DNA from: Gp13-AA77 sp035946735
Lineage (GTDB): Bacteria; Acidobacteriota; Terriglobia; UBA7540
Assembly (NCBI GenBank): GCA_035946735.1
Contig: DASYYZ010000008.1
Span: forward strand, 1 to 64,000
Reading direction: 5' to 3'
DNA length: 64,000 bases
The position numbers and the translations under genes are program-made. The notes under the pieces are model-generated. The model was not told the origin of the DNA. It worked only from the letters and a program-made list of their open reading frames with translations, and did not search any database. This document shows, piece by piece, positions 50,668 to 60,384 of the stretch (the first letter of the stretch is position 1; the number at the start of each line of letters is the position of its first letter).

Positions 50668-51741
50668 CTACAAACCAGGCTGTGTCTCGTCCGGCTTGGT
50701 GCGAACGATCTCACCTTCAGTCAGATTGGCCACGAGCGGGCGCGGAATCTGCTCGAGCTGCCTCCAGATCGCGCGTTTCAATTCCTCGACACCCTGTCCC
50801 GTCACGGCGGAGATCTCGTAGAGCGCCTCGTCTCGCTCGCGTGCGAAACGACGGAGAATGTCCAGACGGTCGCCCTTCCCAGCCGCATCCACCCGCGAAG
50901 CTACCAGCAGCATGGGCTTGGCGGCCACTTCCGGGCTGAAGCTCGCTAACTCGGAGAGGATGATTCGGTAGTCCTCCACCGGGTCGCGCTCGGACTGCTC
51001 AGCCACGTCAATCAGATGGACCAGCAGCCTCGTTCGCTCAATATGTTTTAGAAACCGGATACCGAGTCCCCGGCCCTCGTGCGCGCCTTCGATGAGGCCC
51101 GGAATATCAGCCATTACAAAAGAGCGTTCCAGATCGAGCCCGACCACCCCGAGGTGAGGCTCGAGCGTCGTAAAAGGATAATCCGCGATGCGGGGCCGAG
51201 CAGCGCTCACGCGCGAGATCAGAGTAGACTTGCCGACATTGGGAAAACCCACCAGACCCACATCAGCCAGCAGTTTCAAGTGCAACCGAAGGCTCCGGTG
51301 CTCTCCCGGCCGTCCCGGATCGGCACGGCGCGGAGCCTGATGAGTGGAGCTGGCGAACCGTGCGTTGCCGCGGCCGCCCCGGCCGCCTCTCGCCGCCAGA
51401 TATCGCTCGCTGGCCGCATCGAAATCAACAATCTTCTCGCCGCTGAGATCATCGTAAACTATTGTGCCGGCAGGCACTTGAATGACGAGGTCCTCACCGT
51501 TACGGCCATGACAGTTTGAACCTTCGCCGTGACGCCCCCGCTCGGCGCTGAACTCGCGCCGGTAACGGAACGGAAGCAGGGTATTCAAGTGATGGCTGCT
51601 CTCGATGTAGACACTGCCGCCGTCACCACCGTCGCCGCCGCTCGGGCCGCCGCGCGGCACAAACTTTTCGCGCCGGAAAGCGGAGCAGCCGTTGCCGCCG
51701 TTTCCACCCGCCACGCGAATCACAGCCTCGTCAATGAACAT
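50668..51741 (-). CDS. obgE: Obg family GTPase
   Basis: Ribosome-associated GTPase with roles in 50S assembly and stress. 357 residues: N-terminal glycine-rich Obg domain (1-158, VAGGNGGNGCSAFRREKFVPRGGPSGGDGGDGG), G domain from about 160 (VGLVGFPNVGKSTLISRVSAARP, DIPGLIEGAHEGRGLG as G3). The SRV-D segment LLVASRVDAAGKGD replaces the classical NKxD with SRVD, slightly unusual. C-terminal tail short. It follows rpmA and rplU in the same direction, the widespread rplU-rpmA-obgE order. Confidence 0.95.
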   Translation of the reverse strand: MFIDEAVIRVAGGNGGNGCSAFRREKFVPRGGPSGGDGGDGGSVYIESSHHLNTLLPFRYRREFSAERGRHGEGSNCHGRNGEDLVIQVPAGTIVYDDLSGEKIVDFDAASERYLAARGGRGGRGNARFASSTHQAPRRADPGRPGEHRSLRLHLKLLADVGLVGFPNVGKSTLISRVSAARPRIADYPFTTLEPHLGVVGLDLERSFVMADIPGLIEGAHEGRGLGIRFLKHIERTRLLVHLIDVAEQSERDPVEDYRIILSELASFSPEVAAKPMLLVASRVDAAGKGDRLDILRRFARERDEALYEISAVTGQGVEELKRAIWRQLEQIPRPLVANLTEGEIVRTKPDETQPGL

Positions 51742-51882
51742 ATAGGAGCCGTCGGCCCTCAGCGGTCAACTCCACCTGATTTTGAGCGCTTCTGCCGACT
51801 GCTGGTGGCCGGTCGCCGAGAGATCACAGAGACAAAAAAGGCGGTAGGAACGGACGACCTTCTCCGTGCTACCGCTTTACCT

Positions 51883-52146
51883 TCAGCTTACCGCCGGAAC
51901 CAGGATGTGGACAAACCTGCCCTTCTGACCCTTATCTTCGAACTGGACCACGCCCGACACTTTGGCATAAAGCGTGTCGTCCTTGCCTCGGCCAACGTTG
52001 TTGCCGGGCTTCAGGGGAGTTCCCCGCTGCCGGACCAGGATCGATCCGCCTGAGACGGTCTGGCCGGCAAAACGCTTCACGCCCAGCCGTTGTGCATTTG
52101 AGTCGCGTCCATTGCGCGAACTCCCTAGTCCCTTTTTGTGTGCCAT
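51883..52146 (-). CDS. rpmA: 50S ribosomal protein L27
   Basis: 87 residues with the family start MAHKKGLGSSRNGRDSNAQRLGVKRFAGQ and GGSILVRQRGTPLKPGNNVGRGKDDTLYAKVSG. The flexible N-terminal tail reaches the peptidyl transferase centre. It lies 5 bases downstream of rplU and about 140 upstream of obgE. Confidence 0.97.
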   Translation of the reverse strand: MAHKKGLGSSRNGRDSNAQRLGVKRFAGQTVSGGSILVRQRGTPLKPGNNVGRGKDDTLYAKVSGVVQFEDKGQKGRFVHILVPAVS

Positions 52147-52151
52147 GGACC

Positions 52152-52463
52152 CTATCCTGTCACGATATCGTTGATAAGCACTTCGCTGTAATCCTGGCGA
52201 TGCCCGCGTGTACGGCGATACTGTTTGCTCGCCTTGAACTTAAACACCCGAACTTTTGCGGCGCGCGCTTGACGCAGCACTTTTCCCGTCACCTTGGCGT
52301 TCGGGACCAGGGGTGCACCCAAGGTCAGCGTCTTGTTGCGTACAGCGAGCACGTGATTGAATTCCACGCCGGCCCCCGGCTCAGCCGTCAGCCGTTCCAC
52401 TCGCACGATGTGTCCGGGCGCTACTTTATATTCTTTGCCGCCTGTCTTAAAGATCGCGTACAT
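52152..52463 (-). CDS. rplU: 50S ribosomal protein L21
   Basis: 103 residues from MYAIFKTGGKEYKVAPG, the conserved start; the open frame extends upstream without similarity. VRVERLTAEPGAGVEFNHVLAV, GAPLVPNAKVTGKVLRQARAAKVRVFKFKASKQYRRTRGHRQ are typical. First of rplU-rpmA-obgE. Confidence 0.97.
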   Translation of the reverse strand: MYAIFKTGGKEYKVAPGHIVRVERLTAEPGAGVEFNHVLAVRNKTLTLGAPLVPNAKVTGKVLRQARAAKVRVFKFKASKQYRRTRGHRQDYSEVLINDIVTG

Positions 52464-52627
52464 AGCTTGGAGCACTCCTGTCTGCAGAAAAAAGCCAGTA
52501 TAAGGCGCGCGGCTGGAGGCCGTCAACTTCCCCTTGGCGGGATCGACCCCTTCATGCCGGGGCAAGGTCCGAGTGAGGCCGGGGGGCGCGCCTGGCCTCG
52601 CGGTCCCGCGCGCTCCAGGATATGCTC

Positions 52628-54400
52628 TTAAAACTGGACGGAGAATCCGCCACAGACGCTTTGGTAGGCGGGGGTAAGGACGATGGGAGCACCGCCGCTC
52701 GAAACTACACGGACGTATCCTTGCCGTGCGACGTTGCGGAATTCGGCGACAGCCTCAACGTGGGCCCCCGCCAGGAATCTGCCGGTCGGAACCGTTTGGC
52801 GAATCTCGACACCCGCAAAAGGGGCCACGTTGAGATCGGCGAGACCGTAGGGGTCCACAGCCGTCAGGCTGCCGCGCTGGAGCCAATCGTACGATGCCGC
52901 CACCTGAGTCTTCGTGGCTGGCAATTGCGCGATCAGCTTCGCGGTTGCCGACTGCGAGGGACGGGAGCGAACCAGGGAAGCAAAGCGGGTGGCACTGGCG
53001 CCAAGAGCCAACAACTCGAGCGCATCACCCTTGGCGTAAGCAGCTTCCGCTTGAAGATGCTTACCGAAACCTTGAGACACTGAAGCCCGCAGGCCTGAAG
53101 CACCATAGTTTCCCGCGTTCAAATTCAACCCGTCGGCCGCGCCGTTCGGCAGGACGTCGCCGGCTGCAGACCACTGGCTCCAGGCTGCGGCCGAACCGGC
53201 CCCGCGGACAACCGCGTTCGTGAAGCCGTCGTGGTAAGCCGCCGCCTCAATCTGGGTCTTCTTCCCCAGGCGACGCGAATATGAGACTTCGCTGTGACGA
53301 GCCGATTCGAGCCGGGGAGCGAAGCCGCTGAGGCTGAGGCGCGGAAAAGCGTCCAGTTCCGCAACCTTACCGCCGAGCGTGCCGTCATCCGTCGACGGAG
53401 TTACCGCACCGTAGCGTATTTCTAGCTTGTTGGCCGGGCTGAGCTGATATTCCAGCTCGGCGCGAGGCAATGCCGTCATGGCGTTATGCCACGAATCAAG
53501 GTAGTTGACTTCAAAGCCCGTGCTGAGCCGGACTTTCCCGGAGAACTGCCGTGATTGAAGATAGCTGAGAGTCAAGCCGCGAGAGTTCGCCAGGTTCGGT
53601 TCGCCTGCCGCAGTCTGTATTGCCGTCGGCCCGGGGGCCATGTTCAACTGATGCACCACCAGGGTCAATTCCTGCCGGCTGTCGTCGGCACTCTCACGAC
53701 GGAAAGACGTCAACTCCGACCAGGACGCAACGCCTTGGCCGGCCATTGAGGTCGCTACCAGGAGGTCGGAATCGGACGACAAGGGGCGCCAGTACGCAAG
53801 CACGCTCCCCAAATTGACCTGGTCGCTGAGGGCGCTTGATCCGGCGGAGGCCGGGATCATGGCCACCAGTTCCTGGCTGGGTTCAAGAGGCGTGTGGGCG
53901 TCAGGAGCCGGGGTACGATAACGCAAAATCGGGCGAACCGCAGCAGAGGTCCGCAGGATCCACTTCCAGTCGTCGGTTGGCGGCGTGAGAACCGGCGCCG
54001 AATGTGGCCGCAGTCCCGGAAGAACCGTGTTAAGGATCAGGCTCAACTCCGAAACTTGGCCGGGCGCAACCTCGACGCCGTTCCGAGCGAGCGTGGTGGC
54101 CACCACCCTCAACGAGTAGCGTCCAGGCTCCAGGTCGGTCGCCACGAAGCGTCCGCGCGCATCAGTCAACACCAATGCCACACGCCTCGTGATCCCAGGC
54201 CCTACGATGGCGATTTCAGCGCCCGCCAAGGGCTTGCCCAGCCGATCCGTTACCAGACCGGCCAAACGGCCCTTATCAGGCTCGCCCGCCACGGCAGCCG
54301 TCGCGAGCAGAGTGACCAGCAGAACGGTCAGGGCCCACGAAAAGCGTCGAGATGGATCGTTGTTTTTCAAGCGCTCTTCAGCAGTCTTGCCGGACTCCAC
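52628..54400 (-). CDS. Outer-membrane protein with carboxypeptidase-regulatory-like domain
   Basis: 590 residues. A signal peptide lies at about 20-38 (FSWALTVLLVTLLATAAVA), then a carboxypeptidase-regulatory-like beta-sandwich (GRLAGLVTDRLGKPLAGAEIAIVGPGITRRVALVLTDARGRFVATDLEPGRYSLRV, 43-105), a Pro-rich linker, and a long stretch of alternating strands ending in QSVCGGFSVQF with a terminal Phe, the usual mark of an outer-membrane beta-barrel. The TonB-plug is not evident, so it is a reduced relative of acidobacterial TonB-dependent-transporter-like proteins. It is next to the GWxTD-domain gene in the same direction, 16 bases apart. Confidence 0.75.
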   Translation of the reverse strand: MESGKTAEERLKNNDPSRRFSWALTVLLVTLLATAAVAGEPDKGRLAGLVTDRLGKPLAGAEIAIVGPGITRRVALVLTDARGRFVATDLEPGRYSLRVVATTLARNGVEVAPGQVSELSLILNTVLPGLRPHSAPVLTPPTDDWKWILRTSAAVRPILRYRTPAPDAHTPLEPSQELVAMIPASAGSSALSDQVNLGSVLAYWRPLSSDSDLLVATSMAGQGVASWSELTSFRRESADDSRQELTLVVHQLNMAPGPTAIQTAAGEPNLANSRGLTLSYLQSRQFSGKVRLSTGFEVNYLDSWHNAMTALPRAELEYQLSPANKLEIRYGAVTPSTDDGTLGGKVAELDAFPRLSLSGFAPRLESARHSEVSYSRRLGKKTQIEAAAYHDGFTNAVVRGAGSAAAWSQWSAAGDVLPNGAADGLNLNAGNYGASGLRASVSQGFGKHLQAEAAYAKGDALELLALGASATRFASLVRSRPSQSATAKLIAQLPATKTQVAASYDWLQRGSLTAVDPYGLADLNVAPFAGVEIRQTVPTGRFLAGAHVEAVAEFRNVARQGYVRVVSSGGAPIVLTPAYQSVCGGFSVQF

Positions 54401-54415
54401 TCAGCCGTTCTTAAT

Positions 54416-56074
54416 CTACTGCAACTGGAACGTAGCTGGTTGCACCACGGACTGCTTGCTGACGTTATCAGTGACTCTAACCTGCAACGTATACTGGCCA
54501 GGCTCAAGCGACTTCAGGGGGAGTTTCTTCTCAATCGTTACCTGCGCGGTCTGGGCGGGCTCCGTCCTCGAGAAAACCGACTTGCCGTCCCGGGTGAGAT
54601 CATATTGGATCTCCCCCGACGTCTTGTGCGTCTTCGGGTCCTGAGTCAGATTGTACACTTGCATGTAAATGCCAAGGTCCTGATCGCGATTGAACACCTT
54701 GGTGACGCTGGGCCGCACCTTGGTGCCGCCGATCACGAAAGGCCCTGTGCCCACCTGCGTGGTCGGAAGCTGTTGGATGAGATCCGCGAGAATCAGCGAG
54801 CTTGAGGCCAGCCTGTCTTCATCGAAGTGAGGCACCACCAGCCCTAGATCGAGCGCGCCGATGTTGCCGCTGTTCTGATCTTTGATCACCAGGCTCAGTT
54901 TGTAGTGACCCGGCCGGAGCGGCACTGCCTTCTGGTAAACCTGCTTGCGATTCACGTAAGTCTGGAAGTCGTGTTCGGGGACGTCCACAACAACGCTATC
55001 GTCGAACGAGTTGACGACGCGGCCGCCGAGCGAGATGAGTTGCCCGTAGATGTCGAGCACCCCGTGCATCACGCCTTCCTTGTTCTGAAACTCCAGATCC
55101 TTCTGGGCCACCTGAACGGTGATGGGGGTCAGCACAGCGTCCTCGGTGATCCGGATGAAGTCCGTGCGCACGTCGAAAGGCAGGATTTGAGACGAGATCT
55201 TGTGAGTGACCGTGGCTTTGAGATCGTCGAACTTTACGACCGGTGGCTTGAAAATCTTGGCGAAGGTGTCGAGCCGGGTAAACTCCTCCATGCTCTCCGG
55301 AGTGCCGCCAAGCGACTGGCCGATCGTCATGCCGTCCGTCCGAGTGAAACGGTCAGCCTTTGACGCCATTCCCATCGACTCCATCAGCGTGAGGCCGGCG
55401 CCCGGCACGTGCAGCAGCGCGTCCTTCTCGCCCGGATCCATGGTGAGATGGTATTCGCCGCTCATCGTCGGATCTACGAACTCGAGCTGGATGTTGTTTC
55501 CGATGCCGTCGATGTAGTTGTAAGTCCAGTCCTCAAACGGGAACGTGGAGGTCTCGCCGCCGCCTTCTTCGGCAGGCCGCTCGTAAGTGCCGCCGCTCGG
55601 ATGCGAATCCACCTCGTTGGGCGGCCCGTACATAATATAGATGCGTCCCCGATCCGTCTTCCACCCCGGAATGCCCGAGGCATAATGTTCGTTAGCGTAG
55701 GCGATACGCCGGTAATACTCTTCCTTGAATTCGTTTTCGGGGTTGCCGGGGTTGGGATTGCGCCGCTCCCAGAAGTTTTCGATGAAGCTCTCCCGCTCTT
55801 CGTCCGTGGCGAGCTTTTTGAAGGTCTGGCGCTCTTCGTCCGTGATGATGTAAGGCACTTCCTGCTCGATCCACTTCTTGTAGGGGCTTTCCGACTCTTT
55901 CTGGATGGCCTTCTCGCGCTTCTTCTCTTCTTTACTTTGCTTGTCGGGTGCGCCAAAAGTGCGCAGCGACACCCCGGGCAGGCCAACGACTGCAGCGAGA
56001 ACCGCGGCCGCAACCAGGGTTCTTCGCCGGGTAAGGCGCAGCCAACGATGTCGCGATTTCGAGCCCTCACGCAT
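54416..56074 (-). CDS. GWxTD domain-containing exported protein
   Basis: 552 residues from the ATG at 56074, giving a Tat- or Sec-type basic leader plus hydrophobic core (RRRTLVAAAVLAAVVGLPGVSL); an ATG at 56125 adds 17 residues. The GWxTD core is at about 60-210: YKKWIEQEVPYIITDEERQTFKKLATDEERESFIENFWERRNPNPGNPENEFKEEYYRRIAYANEHY, GWKTDRGRIYIMYGPPNEVDSHPSGG. C-terminal part has several Ig-like beta domains with VNRKQVYQKAVPLRPGHYKLSLVI. Family typical of Acidobacteria and Bacteroidetes, with unknown biochemical role. Confidence 0.85.
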   Translation of the reverse strand: MREGSKSRHRWLRLTRRRTLVAAAVLAAVVGLPGVSLRTFGAPDKQSKEEKKREKAIQKESESPYKKWIEQEVPYIITDEERQTFKKLATDEERESFIENFWERRNPNPGNPENEFKEEYYRRIAYANEHYASGIPGWKTDRGRIYIMYGPPNEVDSHPSGGTYERPAEEGGGETSTFPFEDWTYNYIDGIGNNIQLEFVDPTMSGEYHLTMDPGEKDALLHVPGAGLTLMESMGMASKADRFTRTDGMTIGQSLGGTPESMEEFTRLDTFAKIFKPPVVKFDDLKATVTHKISSQILPFDVRTDFIRITEDAVLTPITVQVAQKDLEFQNKEGVMHGVLDIYGQLISLGGRVVNSFDDSVVVDVPEHDFQTYVNRKQVYQKAVPLRPGHYKLSLVIKDQNSGNIGALDLGLVVPHFDEDRLASSSLILADLIQQLPTTQVGTGPFVIGGTKVRPSVTKVFNRDQDLGIYMQVYNLTQDPKTHKTSGEIQYDLTRDGKSVFSRTEPAQTAQVTIEKKLPLKSLEPGQYTLQVRVTDNVSKQSVVQPATFQLQ

Positions 56075-56125
56075 ATTTTGAAGACCCCTTGGATCGATGC
56101 TATTTTTCGGCGAAGGAAAAGTCAA

Positions 56126-56493
56126 GCTACACCTCTGTCCCAGAACCCGTAACCCGACGCTGATACGATGCGTCGAACTCCTGAAAGGTGGCTCTGCCCC
56201 TGCCTTTCGATTTTAGCTCTTTTAGGCGAAGAAAAGCGCTACAATTAAACGACCCGTAAGGCACGCCAGGAACCCTCTGAGGTGCCAGGTTGGGCGGACC
56301 GAGAAGCGGACAAGCTCGGGATCTCAACGTAGCTTGACGACGCCCGGAGGGAAGCTCTTCTCGGATTTGACAGCGAAGCTCACTGGAACTTTTCCCAACC
56401 GTCAAACGTAATATCAAAAGGCGCTGAGAGAGACGGGGGCGCCGGAGGAAGACTCCCCTGAGTGCAGGAGCAACCTTCGAGGAGCAAAAAACA
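56126..56493. other. Divergent intergenic region
   Basis: About 370 bases between the GWxTD gene (reverse) and the MacA-like gene (forward). It holds a -10-like TACAAT (56240-56245) but no good -35, and no gene I can support. Confidence 0.4.
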
Positions 56494-58056
56494 ATGGGCA
56501 ACTCGGTAGCCGTTGAAGAGCGTCAAGCTGACAGACACATCGAAGTTCCGGACGTACCGCAGCGCAAGGTGGCTGTTCCGGTGAAGAAAGGCATGAAGCC
56601 ACGAACGAAGACCATCCTCGCGCTTGCGGCGCTGGTGCTGCTCGTGGTTCTGGTGATTGCGGGTGTCAGTTGGAGCAAGCGCGGTGTGGTGGTGGTGCAG
56701 ACGGGCAAGGTGATCCGTCAGGACCTGACCGCGATTGTAACCGCTTCCGGGCAGATCAAACCTCCCGATGCGAATCTCGTGAGCGTGAATGCCAACACCT
56801 TCGGCAAGATCACCGAGCTCACCGTCAAAGAAGGCGACACGGTGAAGAAAGGCCAGTTCCTCCTGCGAACCGAAGATGTGCAGCAACATGCGACGGTTGA
56901 CGTGCAGCGCGCGGCCATTCAGACCGAAGAGGCAGACCTCTCCGCCCAGGCGGCAAACGTGGACTCCGCCCGTGCCACCCTCAATCTGCAGCAGGCCAAT
57001 CTCGCCCAGTCCCAGGCCAAATTCAAGCAGTCGAACGACGCCTTCACGCGCGGGCAACAGCTCTTCAAAGACCAGCTTCTCTCGCAGCAGGATTTCGATT
57101 CGCGGGTGAGCGATTACAAAGTGGCCGAGGCCGGTGTGCAGTCGGCACAGGCGTCGGTGGCGCAGGCCAAGGCGCAGCTTCAACAGCAGATCTTCAACCG
57201 TGATATGGCGACGGCGCGCCTGGCGCAGGACAAGGCGCAGCTGATGAGCGCGCAGAACCAGCTTGATCAGACTGTCTACGCCGCTCCGATCAGCGGCATC
57301 GTAACCTCGCTCCCGGTGACGGTTGGCGAGAATGTGGTGCCCGGCATCCAGAACGCGGTGGGCAGCGTGCTCTTCCAGGTGGCAGACATGTCCGTGATTA
57401 CCGCCGAAGTGCTGGTGGATGAGACGGACATCGTTAATGTGAAGCTGGGCCAGCCGGCCGAGGTCTCTATCGATGCCATCCCCAACAAGACCTTCAACGG
57501 CAAGGTGACCGAGGTCGGGCAGGCCGCCGTCAGCAGCACCACGGGGCAAAACACCACCACGAGCAGCACCTCCACGAACGGCACATCCAATCAGGAAGCC
57601 AAAGATTTCAAAGTGGTGGTAACTCTGGATAATCCACCCTCAAATCTGCGGCCCGGTCTCTCCTGCACAGCAAAAATTACAAGCGCGACCCGTCCCAATG
57701 CGGTCACGATTCCTATTCAAGCCCTCACCATCCGGACGCGCCGCGAGCTCGAGCAGACTCCGAATACGAAGGGCAAGGTCATGGCGGCTACCCGCCCCAC
57801 GAGCGAGCTTTCTCCTCAGGAGCAGCAACGTCTAAAGGAAGAGGTCCAGGGAGCATTCGTGGTCAAAGCCGGCAGCGCGGTTTTCGTTCCGGTCGAGAGC
57901 GGCATCCTGGGTGAAACGAATGTGGAGGTCGTGAAAGGCCTTCAGCCGGGCGATGAGATCGTCACCGGCAGCTACCAGGTGTTGAGGACGCTCAAGAGCA
58001 ACACCAAGGTGCGAATCGACAACTCTGCGCCTGCCACGCCGCCGCCTGCTTCGTAG
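56494..58056 (+). CDS. MacA-like periplasmic adaptor (HlyD family)
   Basis: 520 residues. A single membrane helix lies at 37-53 (ILALAALVLLVVLVIAGVSW). The lipoyl and long coiled-coil hairpin follow (VVQTGKVIRQDLTAIVTASGQIKPPD, RAAIQTEEADLSAQAANVDSARATL, LAQSQAKFKQSND). The beta-barrel domain follows with APISGIVTSLPVTVGENVVPG and VADMSVITAEVLVDETDIVNVKLGQPAEVSIDAIPN. A Ser/Thr/Asn-rich insert (about 350-370) interrupts the barrel. It links the MacB-type permeases to an outer-membrane channel, none of which is encoded nearby. First gene of the exporter operon. Confidence 0.92.
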   Translation: MGNSVAVEERQADRHIEVPDVPQRKVAVPVKKGMKPRTKTILALAALVLLVVLVIAGVSWSKRGVVVVQTGKVIRQDLTAIVTASGQIKPPDANLVSVNANTFGKITELTVKEGDTVKKGQFLLRTEDVQQHATVDVQRAAIQTEEADLSAQAANVDSARATLNLQQANLAQSQAKFKQSNDAFTRGQQLFKDQLLSQQDFDSRVSDYKVAEAGVQSAQASVAQAKAQLQQQIFNRDMATARLAQDKAQLMSAQNQLDQTVYAAPISGIVTSLPVTVGENVVPGIQNAVGSVLFQVADMSVITAEVLVDETDIVNVKLGQPAEVSIDAIPNKTFNGKVTEVGQAAVSSTTGQNTTTSSTSTNGTSNQEAKDFKVVVTLDNPPSNLRPGLSCTAKITSATRPNAVTIPIQALTIRTRRELEQTPNTKGKVMAATRPTSELSPQEQQRLKEEVQGAFVVKAGSAVFVPVESGILGETNVEVVKGLQPGDEIVTGSYQVLRTLKSNTKVRIDNSAPATPPPAS

Positions 58057-58228
58057 CTGGAGAGCATGGTACGGCCATCCTGGCCACGCTTAGGGATCGT
58101 AGCGGGCGGAGAGTTACGGCGCGGGGCGCTGGGACGGACGCCAACGGCCGGGAGCGCGTGCCACAGCGCGCGTTTTGACCAACGCGGAGACCATCGGGCG
58201 GTAAGCATTACCTTGAGATGAGAGGAAC

Positions 58229-58969
58229 ATGGGATCACAAGTGCTGACATCGCCCGTTCAGGAGCGCTACGCTCCGCCTGACGGCGTGCTCATCCAAGTC
58301 GACGACCTTTGGAAGACCTATGACATGGGCGGCGCCATTCAGGTCAATGCCCTTTCCGGCGTCAGTTTTGAGATTCGCCGCGGCGAGTACGTCGCCATCA
58401 TGGGCCCCTCCGGTTCCGGAAAATCCACGCTGATGAACCTGATCGGCTGCCTGGACACGCCCACTCGCGGGCAGTATTGGCTGAACGGCAAGCTGGTGAG
58501 CGAGCTTACCGACGATGAACTCGCTTATATTCGCAATAAGGAAATCGGATTCGTTTTCCAGACCTTTAATCTGCTCTCACGCGCCTCGGCTCTGCACAAC
58601 GTGGAGTTGCCTTTGATTTACAACGGCACTCCGGCGGTGGAACGGCTCGAACGCGCAAGGGAGTCCCTGCAGCGCGTCGACCTCGGTGATCGCATGGATC
58701 ATAAACCCAACGAGCTTTCCGGCGGGCAGCGCCAGAGAGTAGCGATCGCGCGGGCGCTGGTGAACAATCCATCGCTGCTGCTTGCCGACGAGCCTACCGG
58801 TAATCTGGATAGCGCCACAGGCGAAGAGATCATGAACCTTTTTGACCGCCTGCTGGCGGCGGGCAATACCATCGTGCTGGTCACTCACGAGCACGACATC
58901 GCCGCTCGGGCGCGCCGCATCATCCACGTGCGCGACGGCCGGGTGGCTCGCGACGAGCAGGTGAGGTAA
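58229..58969 (+). CDS. MacB-type ABC transporter ATP-binding protein
   Basis: 246 residues. Walker A IMGPSGSGKSTLMNL (about 52-66), Q-loop FVFQTFNLLSRASALHNVELPL, signature ELSGGQRQRVAIARAL, Walker B LLADEPTGNLDS with the catalytic Glu, H-loop VLVTHEHDIAARA. It is of the LolD/MacB-type family, which pairs with FtsX-like permeases. It is encoded separately from the permeases, unlike E. coli MacB, in which ATPase and permease are fused. Confidence 0.95.
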   Translation: MGSQVLTSPVQERYAPPDGVLIQVDDLWKTYDMGGAIQVNALSGVSFEIRRGEYVAIMGPSGSGKSTLMNLIGCLDTPTRGQYWLNGKLVSELTDDELAYIRNKEIGFVFQTFNLLSRASALHNVELPLIYNGTPAVERLERARESLQRVDLGDRMDHKPNELSGGQRQRVAIARALVNNPSLLLADEPTGNLDSATGEEIMNLFDRLLAAGNTIVLVTHEHDIAARARRIIHVRDGRVARDEQVR

Positions 58970-59122
58970 AGCGGAGTCCGTTTTCAGCATTCAGCCTTGG
59001 TACCGAGATTCTGGCTGAGAGCTGAATGCTTCACCGTGGAGTTCCATGTGGCCGCTGGCACCCAAGCTCATTCCCTAACCCGCGCTCAAGGGAAAACCCA
59101 CGGCCGCAGCAGCTTCTGGGTG

Positions 59123-60349
59123 ATGGCTCGTGAGGCCTTCTGGATTGCGGTTGAGGCCTTGCGCGCTCACAAGCTGCGTTCTTTCCTCACCCTGCTAGGC
59201 GTCGTTATCGCCACCACTACCCTGATTGTCGTCATCTCCGTCATCAACGGCATGAACGTTTACATCGCCGACCGCATCGCGAATCTGGGTGCGAACGTCT
59301 TTATCGTGGACCGGTTCAATTGGGCCAACACCAGCGACGAAGAATGGGTCAAGGAGCAGCGGCGCAACAAGCCGATCCTGATGACGGACTACGACTATTT
59401 GAAAGACAGCCTGGAGGGCTACAAAGCGATAGGCGCCAGCGCGGGCATGCGAACGGCCTCTCCCGAGATCCGGTACCAGAACCATACTCTTTATGAGGTG
59501 GAGATCAGCGGCGAGACTCCAAGCATGATCGGGATGGAGCAGGAACAGGTAGGTTCGGGCCGCTACTTCACGGACGCCGAATACGACCACAGCGCGCTGG
59601 TCTGTTTCGTCGGCCAGGACCTCGTGGATGGGTTTTTCGCAAATTCTGATCCGCTGGACAAGACGATTGCGATCGGTGGACAGCCTTTCCGCATCGTCGG
59701 CGTGGCCAAGCGCATCGGGAAAACGCTGGGACAGAGCCAGGACGATTTCGTGCAAATGCCGCTCACGACTTTCCATAAGCTCTACGCCTCGCGGCCCGGG
59801 GTCAGCATCCAGATTCAGGCGCAGAACGATCATCAGATGATGGAACTTGAAGATGAAACCCGCGCCCTGATGCGGGCCCGCCATCATGTTCCGTACAAGG
59901 AAACGGACGACTTCGGCATCAACGCCTCCGCCACCATCATGGGCCTGTGGCAGCAACTGACGGGCTCGATTTTTGCCATCACCATCGCGATCGTGGCGGT
60001 GTTTATGGTGGTAGGCGGCATCGTGATCATGAATATCATGCTGGCCAGCGTCACCGAGCGCACGCACGAGATCGGCATCCGCAAGTCGCTCGGAGCGCGC
60101 CGGTTCGACATCCTGATGCAGTTCGTTATCGAATCAGGTGTGATGTCCGGGGTCGGGGGCATCGCCGGAATCGTGCTTGCCGTAGTGATCGCCAAGCTGG
60201 TGGATATGGTGTTCACGGCGTCAGTGCCCGTATCGGCGGTGGTGATTGGGTTGGGGCTTTCGACCGCCGTCGGTCTCTTCTTCGGGATTTACCCGGCGAG
60301 CAAGGCCGCCAAGCTCGACCCCATTGAGGCGCTGCGTACCGAGGCCTGA
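59123..60349 (+). CDS. MacB-like FtsX-family permease, first copy
   Basis: 408 residues from the ATG at 59123, giving MAREAFWIAVEALRAHKLRSFLTLLGVVIATTTLIVV; the open frame extends upstream without similarity. Four membrane helices with a large periplasmic domain between helices 1 and 2 (MacB_PCD, about 45-280). The C-terminal FtsX part is at about 290-408 (AIVAVFMVVGGIVIMNIMLASVTERTHEIGIRKSLGARRFDILMQFVIES, then GLFFGIYPASKAAKLDPIEALRTEA). Together with the next gene, likely forms a heterodimeric permease. Confidence 0.92.
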   Translation: MAREAFWIAVEALRAHKLRSFLTLLGVVIATTTLIVVISVINGMNVYIADRIANLGANVFIVDRFNWANTSDEEWVKEQRRNKPILMTDYDYLKDSLEGYKAIGASAGMRTASPEIRYQNHTLYEVEISGETPSMIGMEQEQVGSGRYFTDAEYDHSALVCFVGQDLVDGFFANSDPLDKTIAIGGQPFRIVGVAKRIGKTLGQSQDDFVQMPLTTFHKLYASRPGVSIQIQAQNDHQMMELEDETRALMRARHHVPYKETDDFGINASATIMGLWQQLTGSIFAITIAIVAVFMVVGGIVIMNIMLASVTERTHEIGIRKSLGARRFDILMQFVIESGVMSGVGGIAGIVLAVVIAKLVDMVFTASVPVSAVVIGLGLSTAVGLFFGIYPASKAAKLDPIEALRTEA

Positions 60350-60384
60350 AAGCGGGATTCTTCTGATTTCTGGCTTTTGCTTTT

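Noticed and set aside
59195..60067. Reverse-strand 290-codon frame
   Set aside because: Antisense shadow of the first MacB-like permease, rich in His and Arg without domain features.
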